A stretch of DNA of 64,000 nt from Hygrocybe punicea (Eukaryota; Basidiomycota; Agaricomycetes; Agaricales; Hygrophoraceae): positions 7,698,891 to 7,762,890 of the forward strand of contig OY744461.1 of the NCBI GenBank assembly GCA_963556145.1, given 5' to 3'. This document shows positions 12,837 through 22,959 of the stretch, piece by piece; position 1 is the first letter of the stretch; each line of letters starts with the position of its first letter. Made by a program: the position numbers and the translations under genes. The notes beneath the pieces are model-generated. The model was given only the letters and a program-made list of their open reading frames with translations, made no database searches and was not told the DNA's origin.

Positions 12837-13641
12837 CAAGTTGTTACGGATCGCTTCTGCAGCGGGCTCCAGCAACAATCAACCTAACTAGGAGGCGGTT
12901 TCCAGAGGAGGGATCAGCAGTTTTCATTGTTGCTTATAACTAAGACAACACTGCAAAGAGGGGGGGGGGTCAAGGTCTAATGTCATTGCGAGCCGTGGGG
13001 GTTACCCAAGACAAGAGGGTCTGCCCCAAGAACCAGACTAAACATAAAGAAGAGAAAGAAGAAAAAGTCCAAACCAACAACAAGAACAGTAGATATAGTG
13101 ACTGGTCTTGAGGGGAGGTAAATGGGAATACAACCATGAAGCTACAACATGTCCAACTACACCATGTGTTCACCATGAGGTGCACATGAGGTGTCCTCAT
13201 GTCAATGTTCTCGCGATCCAACTGGAGGCCCGGGTGTCATTGAGGATAGAAGAGGTCTGGATGACTTGGATGATTTGTCATCAGATCATGTGACATGCAG
13301 AATTGCCAATTCGGGGTCTATACTTGCTGTAACGGGCAAGTGCACAGTCTGGCAAGTGCATTGCACATAGTGTTGGTCGGCTAGTAGCCGTTAGCCTAGC
13401 TGAATTTAGCTTAGCTGGGGTCCAGCTAAGCTAAGGCTAATTACCAGCTACCAGCTATGGCTACCTCAAAATTTTAGCTGTAGCTGGCAGCTAAGCTGCA
13501 GCTAATTACAATACAGTCATCTAAGTAGTATACTAATTATTTTCCTAGAATTTGTTAGTTAAAATGCAACAAAAACGAAGGTTCCCATGTATGTAACATG
13601 TGTGACATGGTGGGTCACACTCATCACATTGAATCAAACAT

Positions 13642-13674
13642 GAGCACGATGGCTCTCAACGAGCCATCGTGCTC
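13642..13674. repeat. Perfect hairpin, 14-bp stem and 5-base loop
   Basis: The sequence GAGCACGATGGCTC is followed by TCAAC and its exact reverse complement GAGCCATCGTGCTC. It sits inside the outer hAT-like element and is unrelated to its terminal repeats. Confidence 0.85.
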
Positions 13675-13789
13675 CAGGTGAGTTTTTATTTTAATCTTTC
13701 ATTATCTTTTACTAACACTATACTATCTAGGACTGCTGGATGACAAAATCCAGCACCAGGACACCCACCACAATGGCAACTTCAACAGC

Positions 13790-14045
13790 AATGAAGATGC
13801 AACAGCAGCAAGGACAGCAGCGGTAACAGCGAGGACAACGGGGGTGACAGCGAGGGCAGCAGCAGCAATACCAGCAGCTACAGCAACAGCTACAGCAACA
13901 GCAGCAGCAGCCACAACAATGATAGCAGCAGCAATGACAACGATGGCGGCAGCAACGATGATGGCAGCGGCAATGATGATGATGGCAGCAGCAACGACAA
14001 TGGTGGCAGTGATGATGACGATGGCGGCAACAATGCAGCGGTGGC
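13790..14045. repeat. CAG/CAA/ATGGCGG low-complexity tract
   Basis: About 250 bases of imperfect trinucleotide repeats (cagcagcagcagccacaac and gatgatggcagcggcaatga). Every frame is open and gives Ala/Thr/Met or Cys/His-rich strings on either strand, which reflects the repeat, not a gene. Confidence 0.85.
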
Positions 14046-15341
14046 AACACAGTATCCCCACCCTCTTACATGTTATATTAGATGTCATGTACTAGTAGAT
14101 ACAAAATATATTAAAACTATGTACCCCCAGGGCATTGTCACATTTCACTCTGATCTAACCGCCGATTCTGACCTTGCATCCGACAATGATGTCATTGCTT
14201 GGGTCCAAAACATCATCGACGACAATTGAAGATGGTATCCTGATCCCAGACATTATCCTCATCACCCGATCACTGCTGACGAGTCACAAACATCACATAA
14301 TCTTATACACGCCCTTAAAAACACCGCACAGCACAATCACCGGATCAGCTGCTTGCTGTAACCAGACCTAGTGATGGGCTGGTTCGGTTCTGAACCCAGG
14401 TTCGAACCTGAACCTGCCTGAACTGAACCTAAGTTCAGTTCAGGGTTCTCCCTCCGCATTGAACCGAACCTATAGTTCAGTTCAAGGTTCGGGTCCACCT
14501 GAACCTGTCCGAACCCGTTTGAACCCGTTTGAACCTATCATTTGTCCAAATGCATCCAAATGCGATCAACTGTGATCAAACACGTTGTTGTTTATTGACA
14601 CATGATATGAGTGATTGAGTCTCTCGCGCAGATTCCGCCATCCATTATCCCCTCTTGACATCGCCAAGGTATGTCTCAGCCACCCATTTATCCTTATCCA
14701 TGCTCTTATCCATGCTAACCTCCACGAATTGTCAATGATGAGGCCATCTCTGGCTTAGCAGCTGCATAGCCTAGCACAGCGGCCAATGGCGGTGAGTTCT
14801 TCATTTTTGATTTATTCCTTGTTTGACCAAGATTTCCTGCTTGTGTCGCGATATCTTTTACCTCGTTGCTCTTGATCTGACTCCTTTTAACAGATTATCC
14901 GCTTCCCTCGCGATTGCTTCAACCCCGTTGCTCTTAACCTCGTGCCCATCCTTTCCAGTCTTGTAAGTTTCTTTCTTCTTCGTACCTGTTTCATGACAAC
15001 TCATTGCCATGTCCCCGTTCTAGTGTGCGGATATTTCAATCTATTCTAGCAATCCACGGGGCCAATATGCCTGGCATACCAGGTATAAAGGTAGGTGCAC
15101 TCTTACCTTATTTTGTCCAAAAAGTATTCACTCATGTCTGGGTGTGCTGTAGGCCCAGACGGCGCTCTGCTCGACGCTGCCGACATTGTTTTCTACCATG
15201 ATGTGGATGACACTACTCCGATTTCTGCTCCATCTGCTGCCGGTGCACCAGTTGCTCCTCGCTCTGATCTGCGCCCATATTTGGGACCTTCCGTGCCCAA
15301 GATTGCTGGATCTCGTCGTCCCCAGTGTGTGTTATGTCCGT

Positions 15342-15499
15342 TGGAGTGGTACCGAGGTACCACTCCGGGGGCTCACGCAGGACTCGAGGGAAAGGTCGAC
15401 TGGATAGGAAGGATGGATTGACTACTACATCTGGAAGGCTACTAACTAGGTCAAACCGTGGGAACCTGATCACGTGACTGACCAGGCACAACTACTACA
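15342..15499 (-). repeat. 158-bp LTR, copy 1 (downstream LTR)
   Basis: Identical by eye to 17596-17753. One edge carries a perfect inverted repeat, GGAGTGGTACC-GA-GGTACCACTCC. Confidence 0.9.
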
Positions 15500-15722
15500 A
15501 GTGCCCCTCCTCCTCATGGTGACGTCCTCGTCACCATACCGCTACTAAAAGAAAACAAAAAGCAAAACAAAACTGACCAAGAAAAAAACTCTCCAGTCAC
15601 GACTCCCAGTCCCTCACGATGCCCCGGGCCTTACACGTGAGGCGGGACCATATCGTCCATCGAAGATCGGTGGTGGCAGATGACCAAACTAGACACTCTC
15701 TCAGCTCTCCAAAACTCCTCAG

Positions 15723-17306
15723 TCACGACTCCCAGTCCTCCATCTCATGGAGCGGGACCATATCGTCCATCGAAAACGGTGGTGGTAGATGACCAAACTG
15801 ATCCATAATCATAACGCAGGTTCTCGGTTCTCGTATCGCAGGTTCTAGGTTCTCGTATCGCAAGTTCTCAGTTCTCGTATCGTGGGTTCTTGGTTCTCGT
15901 ATTGCAGGTTCTCGTATTGCAGGTTCTGGGTTCGCAGTTCTCGGTCGGTGCTTGTTTGGTTCTGGTGACTCATTGGGTAACTCGGTTGGGTAGCGTCTGG
16001 TATCCAGGTGACAGATCGAGGGCATAGAAAAAATAATGGAACTGAATTGTGGGGGAAACAGAGACGGAGACAGAGGAAACGAGGGAAAGGAAACTGAGGG
16101 AAAGGAAATAGAGAGGAAGGGAACCGGGGACAGGAAACAGAGAAAGAAATAGAGGGGAAAGCTATGTACTTGGGCGCTAGAGCTGGCGCCGGCGTCGAGG
16201 GATCTCTTCGTGTGGGCTCTGGGAAACGGTCGCGAGGGGTCGCGAGGGCCAGGGAGCGAGGCTGGGGGTCCTAACGAACATACGCGAGTGGGGTGGGGTT
16301 GCCGGAGTAGGTGGTCGCGGTGGCGATTCGTTTGGGTCCGTGGGGGGTGCACGTCGCTGTTGGGGTCAATAGCGGGGTGGTACGCGACCAAACGAGGGTG
16401 TGTGGGGGGCTGGGGTGACTCGTTTGGGTTCCTACGGGTCCAGGGCAGTTGCCACGGTCGAGAACGAGGCCGCGGGGAGCTGAACGAGGGCAGCCGGTGC
16501 CGGGTATGGTGCACGAAGCCGGTCTGTGGGTGGTGAAACGCTGTGGGGCCCGAAAAGCGGTGGGAACGTGGGGTGGTGATGGGCGCAGGTGTTCTGGGGT
16601 TGCAAACGGGTGGGCCGTGAGTTTGGCGAGTTGGCCCGGGGCCGGTAGTGCTGGCAGAACGGGGCGGCGCAATGGTGACGTGGCGAGGTCGTTGGGTCAC
16701 CAAGGGCGGGGCGGTCTCGTTTGGGGTAACGGAGCGCAACGGGGGGCTCTGGCATGTGGAACGTGGGTGCCGGGGGTTGGATGAGCGTGGGTTGGGGTGG
16801 AGATCCACGGGAAGCGGGGTCGCGGAATGCTGACGTGGCACGGTGCGTGTTGGGCGTTGGGTGGGCATGAAACACCAGGGACGGCTCGTTCGGGGTGACG
16901 ACGGTGAACGGGGGGCCTCTAGGGCGTCAGACGAGGGTCCGGGGCTCAAATGAATGCCCCTGGGGCTGGGGTACGCAAAAGAGCGGGGGTCCAACGGGGA
17001 AGACGTGGCGGATCCGTGGTCTGACCAAAAAGGGCGGGGCAGCTTCGTTTGGGGCAACGAAGCGCAGCGGGTGGTTCTGGCCGGTGGAACGCGGGCACGG
17101 GAGGTCGAGTGAGTGTGGGTTGGGCTGGTGTACACGAAGAAACGGGGGTCCAACGGGGAAAACGTGGTGGATCCGTGGCGCGACTGAAAAGGTCCGCGAC
17201 CGTGGATTCGGGGTGGCGTAGGCGAGTGCGGAGCTCCGGTACGTCGAACGAGGGTCCGTAGGGTCGGATGAGCCTGCCTGGGGCTAGAAATGACGAAAGA
17301 AAACAA
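15723..17306 (-). CDS. 527-aa Pro/Ser/Arg-rich ORF of the small LTR element, function unknown
   Basis: A long uninterrupted minus-strand frame fills most of the element's interior, in the same direction as the primer-binding site and purine tract. The protein is rich in proline, serine, threonine and arginine and contains degenerate internal repeats (for example FSPLDPRFFVYTSP and SSPLDPRSFAYPSP). No zinc knuckle, protease, reverse transcriptase or integrase motif is visible. The interior DNA is very G-rich on the plus strand, which suppresses stops on both strands, so the open frame may be a by-product of composition. A gag-like or RNA-binding role is possible but unsupported. Confidence 0.35.
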   Translation of the reverse strand: MFSFVISSPRQAHPTLRTLVRRTGAPHSPTPPRIHGRGPFQSRHGSTTFSPLDPRFFVYTSPTHTHSTSRARVPPARTTRCASLPQTKLPRPFWSDHGSATSSPLDPRSFAYPSPRGIHLSPGPSSDALEAPRSPSSPRTSRPWCFMPTQRPTRTVPRQHSATPLPVDLHPNPRSSNPRHPRSTCQSPPLRSVTPNETAPPLVTQRPRHVTIAPPRSASTTGPGPTRQTHGPPVCNPRTPAPITTPRSHRFSGPTAFHHPQTGFVHHTRHRLPSFSSPRPRSRPWQLPWTRRNPNESPQPPTHPRLVAYHPAIDPNSDVHPPRTQTNRHRDHLLRQPHPTRVCSLGPPASLPGPRDPSRPFPRAHTKRSLDAGASSSAQVHSFPLYFFLCFLSPVPFLSISFPSVSFPSFPLSPSLFPPQFSSIIFSMPSICHLDTRRYPTELPNESPEPNKHRPRTANPEPAIREPAIREPRTHDTRTENLRYENLEPAIREPRTCVMIMDQFGHLPPPFSMDDMVPLHEMEDWES

Positions 17307-17595
17307 AAGAAATGATGAAAAACGGGGGGGTTGAAAATGTAACGTGGCCTGCCGCTTGGGTGTTCAAAGGGGTCGCGGCCGGGTTTTTGGGTCAACGGGG
17401 GGCGACGCGGGGCCCTATTGGGCTGAACACGAATGCCGGGGGGTAACTGGAGTGTTGTACGGCCGTGAATGAAGGGAAAATCCGCAGTTGCGCAGCGATG
17501 GGTGGTGAGGCCGAAAAAAGTCGTTTCGCGAGAAAAAAGAGGAAGACGCAGAGAAGAAGAGATCCGTGGGTCGAAGGTCACTCTCATCACCACGT

Positions 17596-17753
17596 TGGAG
17601 TGGTACCGAGGTACCACTCCGGGGGCTCACGCAGGACTCGAGGGAAAGGTCGACTGGATAGGAAGGATGGATTGACTACTACATCTGGAAGGCTACTAAC
17701 TAGGTCAAACCGTGGGAACCTGATCACGTGACTGACCAGGCACAACTACTACA
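17596..17753 (-). repeat. 158-bp LTR, copy 2 (upstream LTR)
   Basis: Partner of 15342-15499. Identity of the two LTRs implies a recent insertion. Confidence 0.9.
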
Positions 17754-20700
17754 CCGTCGACAAAGGTTCAAGACCCCAACAATGTGGAATCGATGAGGAC
17801 TGGTGTTAAACGCAAGGCGGCTGATCAGCCTGCTGCTCGGCCTCGCACTCGCAAGATTATCGATAGCTCTGACAGTGATAAAGAAAATGAAAGCCCTGTG
17901 GTGATGGTTGACGTGGATGAGGATGAGTACCCTCCTTTGGTTGATGCAGATGATGAGGATGACGAGGATGGTGCCGAGACGGAAGCGGTTGATGATGTTG
18001 ACGGCGACAACGAGGATACTGACGAGGCGTACGTAGAAACCAACGCAATGGGTGATCTTGATCGCCAGGTGAGCAGGTTTTGTGACTCTTTGTTCCTCCA
18101 TGACTGATGTCTGCATGCATGTAGGCCAGTTTTCGCACTCAAAGTGACCACACGGCTGATGTGCGCACAATCTTTGAACGTGCTCTCGACCAAATGAATG
18201 TGGAAACCGGCAAAAAGGAGGCAGGACACTGGTGTCGTGTCTGCAAGTACGGACTTTACTTTACTAGTTATTTGATTCTGATCAGTCGCAGGGGGAAATT
18301 GTTGCCGAAGAAGCTATGTTTCTTGACAGGGGGCATTTCCTCGTTGCGCATGCACATTGCGCGGTCTGTTCTTTTCTTCGATGCTATTAAAGATCTGCTG
18401 ACATCAATCTGTAGTCATGCTGATCATGTTGAAGTGTACAAGGAACGTTGTAGGCGTATGAACATCGCAGCCCATCCACGAGCCCTTAGTAGGGATAAGA
18501 GTAGTGACGCTCTCGCACAAACCACACTCGATGGCTCCTTCATATATCAACAAAAGATTCCTGCATTCACGACCAACGGCTTGCTGGATTACATTGTGGA
18601 ACTTATTGTTTGTGAGGACAAGGTGATGTCATGTTCCTCGTCATTTTGAATCTTCGTTGACAATGAGTCTTTGCTAACTATTTATTGTCACCTTAGGCAT
18701 TTCAACTGATTGACAAAGGCCCTTTCCGACGACTCGTCACATATCTCCGCCCCACTTTGTCCGATAAAGATTTTCCATACCGAAAGAAGTTACGCGCTGA
18801 AATTGTTGACCGAGCCACCATGGCTGAGGCACGTTTGAAAGCGCATCTCAAGGTGTGCTGTTGTCTGTAGCATATATCTTTTGTTCCATTGATAGATGTT
18901 GCTCTGCAGGATATACCTGGTCAAGTGTCCCTCACCTTTGACTTATGGATGTCGCAAACTGGTGATCCATTTTTGTCTGTTACTGGACATTACATCATGG
19001 CACCTGCTGAACGTCTTGAGGAATGGGAACTCAGAACTGACCAACTTGCTTTCATGGCGATAGATGGCAACCACTCTGGTGCCAACATTGCAAATATCCT
19101 TCTCTGTGTCATTGACCGTTATGAACTGCGTGGTAAAGTGAGTATTCACATACCAGTGTGTTATTGTAACTAACGCTGCATAGGTTGGATGGCTGACATC
19201 TGATAATGCATCCAATAATGATCGAGCAATGATTGAGTTGGGTAAACTTATTGATCCACTCCAAAAGCGATGGGAACCTGGCGAACGAAGGATCAGGCAA
19301 GTGAATATTACTTGTCTACGTGCTCATTGATCCCTAAATGATAATACAGATGCATGGAGCATGCCATCAACCTTGCGGCTGGGCGTTTCATCAAAGAAGT
19401 AGCTCCTACTTCTGTCCAGGCGCTCTTGAAAAAGGTTCAGCATGTGATCAAGAATACTAGCACAGACGACGACGATATCGACCTTGATCGCCTCGATGAG
19501 GACCTAGCCAGACTGGGTGGTACAGATGTGGATGCCGAAGATGATGTAAATGTTGATGCTGGCGACACGGTGGGCAAGGCCCTTGCCCTCATTTCCCAGG
19601 TATATCTTCGACTAACAAATGGGTGAATGAATTCCCATCATCATTCTCAGATTCACAAATCACCTCAAGCAAGGGTCTTTTTCAAACAGTGTTGCGCTGA
19701 GGTAGATGTTCCGAAGCTGCAACTTCTAAACTGGATTCGTACTCGTTGGGCATCGCTGTATCAGTGCCTAGATCGTCTCCTCAATCTCAAACATGTGAAT
19801 TGGTTTGTTCCGTTGCTATCAATGACATAAGCTAAAGCTGCAGTCGTAGGGTGTTAACCGATTTGTTCAGTTGGTGGATGACTCTGATAAAGTTCCCGAC
19901 TTGCAGTATAAGTCTTACTCCGACTTTCGCCTGTACCGAAAGGACTGGGAAAAGATTGAGTTGATACATGAGGTTCTCCAGGTTTGTCGCTCTCAACTCT
20001 CTTACTGATGGCTTTATGCTTAAACATTGATTTAGGAGCCTGCGAATGCCCAACAAACCTTCTCGAGCTCACGAAATCCTACTGTGTGGCGAACAATACC
20101 AGTCTTGGAATTCATGCAAGAATCTTGGGAGAATATGGTGAAACATGAGAAGTTTGAAGAGGTACACGTTGCCATAGATGCTGGGTTAGTGAACCTCTGG
20201 AAATGGTATAGGAAAGTGGATGATACGAATGCTTACTTCATATGTTTGGGTTCGAGATTGTTCAACTATGTGTAATGATACTAACTCATCTTTCTAGTTC
20301 TCGATCCCAACATTAAGCTTGCATATGCCGAGGCAAAATGGGATCCTGAATACTATGAAATGGGCTTGCATTCTCTCGAAAAAGTGGTGCGTTTCTCTTC
20401 CTTGCTAGTGTCTCAAACTTGCTCAGACTCTTGCAGTTTGATACATACTATGTTCCATCTGATATTGCCTGTGATGTTGCATCAATGCCCAGTACGAATA
20501 CTGTCACTTTCAAAATGATGGCTAATATTACCAACAGGGGCTGGAAAAGTGCAATATGGATCTTCGTGGATGCGTGCGGCTGTAAAAGCTCGTCACGAGG
20601 CTGATCGTGCCAAGAATGGCCCTCGCGAAGAGCTCAAGATGTACCTCACAAGCCCTCTGGAGCACGTTGAGAACATAGTCTTGTGGTGGGGAGTATGTAT

Positions 20701-22431
20701 TTGATTCAAATTGCTTTGGCCTGTTGCTTTGGAGGTTTAATGTCTTCATTGGCAGCATCATACTTTACAATTCCCAACTCTCTCTCGAGTGGTGCGGGAT
20801 TACTTAGCGATTCAGGGGTCGGCCGTACCTTCTGAACGAGCCTTTTCTAGTGGAGGGCTAACAGCAACTATTCGCCGTAATAAACTCTCGGCAGAAAGCT
20901 TTGAGAGCTTACAGCTGCTAAAGAGTGCCTATCGAAACGGGCACATTGCTGCTGCTCAGGAAGCTGTTGCCCACTTGAAGAATTTATGGGATGACGTGGG
21001 GTTGAATGACACCTCGGAGGAGAATGATGATGGGTAATATGCTATCAATTTTTGCTTATTGTTAAGGTACTGGCTACAAAAATGTGTTCTGAAGACTGAA
21101 ATATTATTGTTTGTTGCAAAATCTGTTTTGAAAAAAGTTTGGTTCGAGTTCAGGCCAGGGTGAACCTGAACCGAACCTGGGTGAACCTGAACCTAAGGTT
21201 CGGTTCAGGGTTCAGGCTCTATGCTGAACCGAACCTAAGGTTCAGTTCAAGGTTCGGAATTTTCAGGCCTGAACTGAACTGAACCGAACCTGACCATCAC
21301 TAACCAGACCCACAACACAGTCATTGGCCACCACGTTGGCACCCTGAAAGGTGCAGACCACAAACCAAGTGAAGACACCATTCATCTCGGAGCTCAGCCT
21401 CCTCGTTGCCACGTACCATGATGAAGAAGCCTACCCTCAAGTCATGTAGTATATAAACCCGAACACTTGTAGTCAGTAATCCCTAAGTCTAGTTTAGCTA
21501 CTCTTCCCCCAATTGCAACCCTGACTATCCAGACAATTCTCCCTCCCTTTTACACCCTTGTACTTGCTTGTTTCTTTATTCTATCCTCTGTTTGGTTGAT
21601 TGTTGCCAGAGTCCGCAAATAGGACCGCGATCCATAACAGGCATGATGTGCATGAGTATCAGCTATAGCCTCAGCTATAGCCATGTTAGCTGGCTAGATA
21701 TGACTAACAGCTCCAGCTGATTGAATTTCTCGATTTAGCTTAGCCTTAGCCGGCTTGCGGCTAGCTTAGCCGTGGCAACACTAATTGCACAGTTGGGTCA
21801 AAGAAGGGTATCGTCCAGTGTGGGATTGGTGAAGAGAGTGTCTTGAGGTAGCAATGGATATAGTGACAAGGTCAGTATGAAAGAAAACAAAGGAATGTGT
21901 TAGGAGAAAACCAACTAGGATGGTGGGATAGTCGAGGTCAGACATGTGAACAGCATAAGCTGTGCCGGTGATGATGTCTGTGATGATGACATATCGAGGG
22001 GTGATGTCTTGTTTTGTGTGTGGAACAATGAGGTCCACCTGATGTTGGTATTATTCCAAGAAAGGGTATTGTTGTAAATGAGTGTGGGAGGTATCAAGGT
22101 TAAGGATAAATGAATGTGGGTCCAGGTTTCGAGTCATGGCACAGGTGACAAGCTGTGGGAACAAGTCATTGGGTACTGCATTGAAGTGATGATGTGTGAA
22201 CAATACACAATAGGGGTTGGTTCACTGTGTTGGAAAGTCGTATGGTTTGTGGTCGAAGTCCAGAAGAATATGCTTCAGTGATGATCAGATTGGAGGGAAC
22301 AGTGAAATGTCTTGTGATCAAGGATTGTTCAGAGTGTACAAGCAGGTGAGGAATGTTGTTGGATCGTCAGGGAGGATAATGGTAGGCATGGAATATGAAA
22401 GTAGAAACCATATATCCGGGAATGGAAATTG

Positions 22432-22596
22432 TCAATTACGTGTTGGTATACTGTCGAGGTGGATGTTGGTTTCATCAATGAAGGAAGGTTGCCTTTTCCA
22501 GAGGCAAATCATAACAATGTAGAAACCAATCAGGAAGGTGATCGCTATGGCACCAATGATCATCACAGTTATGAACTGTTTGGTGAGGATAGCCAT
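22432..22596 (-). CDS. 54-aa LTR-encoded membrane microprotein (diverged copy)
   Basis: Reverse-strand ORF inside the solo LTR, homologous to 27543-27713. It opens MAILTKQFITVMIIG, has the hydrophobic core IAITFLIGFYIVMICLW, and ends with HLDSIPTRN and TGA. It is two codons shorter than the other copies through one in-frame 6-base gap, and stays open although about half its codons differ. Between codons 9 and 33, nine codons differ silently and four change the residue, all to similar small or hydrophobic residues. Confidence 0.6.
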   Translation of the reverse strand: MAILTKQFITVMIIGAIAITFLIGFYIVMICLWKRQPSFIDETNIHLDSIPTRN

Positions 22597-22959
22597 TGTA
22601 AGTCAGTTTGGGAAGACAGTATGTCGTACAGCAAGGACAATGAGAGTGATGTCCATTGGCAAGGGGACTATTTGGGTACAGCAAGGTCATGTGGGGATGT
22701 GTCCATGGTCGGTCTGGATTGTTCTAGAAGAATGGATAAAAAGAAAACAAGAACAAGAATAAACAATGATGTCCAAAAGAAGACAAAAGGTGAAAGGGAA
22801 CAAAAAAGGAAGGTGTGGTAAAGTGGAATCATCATGGTGGGTACCAGAGTTGGAATCAAAGTTGCGGAGTTGAAAAATGTAACACAAGTTCAACTACCTG
22901 TGTTTTTATGCAAGTGAGCACTTGTTGGAAAGAATGACAATTGACTGGATTGGCTGGAA

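Larger units (their letters stand above)
15342..17753 (-). mobile_element. Small non-autonomous LTR retrotransposon (TRIM-like), minus orientation
   Basis: Two direct repeats of 158 bp, identical by eye, bound a 2.1 kb GC-rich interior. In the minus direction they start TGTAGTAGTTGTGCC and end GGTACCACTCCA. The tetramer CCGT flanks both sides (15338-15341 and 17754-17757). In the minus orientation a purine tract (gaggaggagggg) abuts the downstream LTR at 15500-15520. Next to the upstream LTR at 17577-17595 the sequence ACGTGGTGATGAGAGTGACC offers a TGG-initiated primer-binding site. There is no protease, reverse transcriptase or integrase, so it must be mobilised in trans. One long open frame is read in the same orientation. 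Confidence 0.87.
15067..21037 (+). pseudogene. hAT-family transposase, interrupted by an LTR element in a coding exon
   Basis: DDE-type cut-and-paste transposase. The likely start is the ATG at 15067 (MPGIP, intron about 15083-15152, then GPDGALLDAADIVFYHDVDD). The reading frame is broken at 15342 by the element 15342-17753 and resumes in the same frame at 17754. An acidic region follows, then a BED-type zinc finger (HWCRVCK ... GGISSLRMHIARS ... HADH, about 18220-18430), the RNase H core with LTFDLWMSQTGDPFLSVTGH (18930-18990) and VGWLTSDNASNNDRA (19180-19230), the NWIRTRWASLYQ block (19730-19760), and the C-terminal dimerisation domain DYLAIQGSAVPSERAFSSGG (20790-20850). Stop is at 21035-21037. 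Apart from the insertion the exons look open, so this copy was probably functional until recently. Confidence 0.88.
14369..21302 (+). mobile_element. hAT transposon carrying a spliced transposase
   Basis: Ends read TAGTGATGGGCTGGTTCGG and CCTGACCATCACTA, with the 8-bp duplication ACCAGACC at 14361-14368 and 21303-21310. Both ends contain long clusters of GGTTC/GAACC motifs (gaacctgaaccgaacctg), mirrored between ends as subterminal repeats. Total span is 6.9 kb, or about 4.5 kb without the LTR miniature element at 15342-17753. The encoded transposase is read on the plus strand. Confidence 0.9.
14136..21639 (+). mobile_element. Solo LTR B inside the outer hAT-like element
   Basis: The sequence begins TGTCACATTTCACTC and ends GCGATCCATAACA, with the 5-bp duplication GGCAT at 14131-14135 and 21640-21644. 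Without the hAT insert it is about 570 bp. A TATA-like stretch (agtatataaaccc) at about 21450 and the ending GTTGATTGTTGCC..CCGC resemble the 3' end of the other LTR family in this island. It is interrupted after ACCAGACC (14361-14368) by the hAT element 14369-21302. Confidence 0.85.
13368..21783. mobile_element. Non-autonomous hAT-like element (outer), itself interrupted
   Basis: Terminal inverted repeats start TAGTGTTGGTCGGCTAG and end in CTTAGCCGTGGCAACACTA. The 8-bp duplication ATTGCACA flanks it at 13360-13367 and 21784-21791, the hallmark length for hAT elements. Subterminal sequence is full of AGCT/TAGCT motifs (cagctaagctaaggctaatt), as expected for transposase-binding clusters. After removing the inner insertions about 0.9 kb is left, with no transposase, so it is non-autonomous. 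It carries a CAG-rich stretch and a perfect hairpin. Confidence 0.88.
12842..22884 (-). mobile_element. Solo LTR (minus orientation) split by a nested insertion
   Basis: The outer parts 12842-13359 and 21784-22884 together are a diverged reverse-complement copy of the 1672-bp LTR found at 27218-28889. The ends read TGTTACGG at left and ATGTAACA at right, the flipped TG...CA ends of that LTR. A perfect 5-bp target-site duplication, CAAGT, flanks it at 12837-12841 and 22885-22889. No internal retrotransposon sequence is left, so this is a solo LTR made by LTR-LTR recombination. It is interrupted in the sequence ATTGCACA by the hAT-like element 13368-21783. Confidence 0.9.

Noticed and set aside
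13723..14095. Ala- or Cys/His-rich frames of 83-121 codons on both strands
   Set aside because: Produced by the trinucleotide repeat; open in all frames, not a gene.
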